NCBI GenBank assembly: GCA_028279265.1
Contig: JANQOC010000040.1
Coordinates: forward strand, 1-5,474
Length of the DNA stretch: 5,474 nucleotides
Reading direction: 5' to 3'
Origin: Hyphomicrobiales bacterium
Lineage (GTDB): Bacteria > Pseudomonadota > Alphaproteobacteria > Rhizobiales > CAYWUX01
In this document: piece by piece, positions 5,354-5,474 of the stretch
How positions within the stretch are numbered: position 1 is the stretch's first letter
Layout of the letters: every line of letters begins with the position of its first letter
Translations under genes and position numbers: made by a program
Notes under the pieces: model-generated
The model's database searches: none
Seen by the model: the letters and a program-made list of their open reading frames with translations, nothing else
Told to the model about the DNA's origin: nothing

Positions 5354-5474
5354 TCAACGCCTGACAGACCAGGGCCAAGCTCCGCGATAATCACTGACGG
5401 TTTCAATCGATATGTCGTCATGAGTGATCAGGAGCGTATGCCCACCCAGAGCTTGCAGCCGGTTTCTATCAATA
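5354..5474 (-). CDS. comEC: C-terminus of ComEC/Rec2-family DNA channel protein (partial)
   Basis: A minus-strand frame enters at the right edge and ends at TGA (5356-5354), giving the last 39 residues of a protein. The visible end, SDYRGAWPWSVRR, resembles the RG-x-RPW type of ending common in alphaproteobacterial ComEC proteins, and IDRNRLQALGGHTLLIT before it fits the region preceding that end. ComEC is an inner-membrane protein that carries single-stranded DNA into the cytoplasm during natural transformation. In many Alphaproteobacteria comEC lies next to lexA in convergent orientation, as here, which supports the call strongly. The membrane segments and competence domain lie outside the window, so the call rests on a short tail and position. 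The gap to the lexA stop is 111 bases. Confidence 0.6.
   Translation of the reverse strand, partial: IDRNRLQALGGHTLLITHDDISIETVSDYRGAWPWSVRR

Noticed and set aside
5206..5421. Minus-strand 71-aa open frame near the right edge
   Set aside because: It overlaps the ComEC tail frame and the lexA 3' end. The ComEC frame has a recognisable ending and synteny support, while this one has neither.

Overview
The window is an ordinary-looking chromosomal segment whose gene content and order, trpG-trpD-trpC-moaC-moeA-lexA followed by a convergent comEC tail, match a synteny block widely conserved in Alphaproteobacteria. Three things support that class: the LexA has a long linker and an alphaproteobacterial-style DNA-binding domain, its operator is of the GTTC-N7-GTTC direct-repeat type, and TrpC is a stand-alone protein with no TrpF fused to it. 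Base composition is moderate GC by eye. I cannot resolve genus; a Rhodospirillales- or Sneathiellales-like marine bacterium would fit, but that is inference.

Positions 1-4242 hold one tightly packed rightward operon. The first 35 bases may carry the last codons of an upstream gene, probably trpE. TrpG (glutaminase subunit of anthranilate synthase), TrpD (anthranilate phosphoribosyltransferase) and TrpC (indole-3-glycerol-phosphate synthase) cover consecutive steps from chorismate toward tryptophan. MoaC and MoeA follow through two ATGA stop/start overlaps; they make cyclic pyranopterin monophosphate and insert molybdenum into molybdopterin. The two pathways share no intermediate, so the link is transcriptional and translational rather than metabolic.

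Positions 4243-4534 form a 292-bp intergenic region. Its left half holds two possible terminator or structured-RNA hairpins. Its right half holds a convincing SOS-regulated promoter: TTGCGG, 17 bp, TATATT, with a perfect GAAC-N7-GAAC LexA box filling the spacer. A second, near-perfect box (GTTC-N7-GTTT) lies where transcription should start, and a perfect 12-bp palindrome follows.

lexA (4535-5242) encodes a complete, self-cleavable SOS repressor that presumably represses itself through these boxes. Downstream lie about 110 bases with small inverted repeats, then the 3' end of a minus-strand gene running off the right edge. Its 39 visible residues and its position identify it as the C-terminus of the competence-type DNA channel protein ComEC.

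All six main coding regions look intact. I see no mobile element, CRISPR array, tRNA or rRNA, and no evidence for a novel system. The parts most worth a second look are the regulatory architecture of the lexA promoter and the small repeats around lexA.
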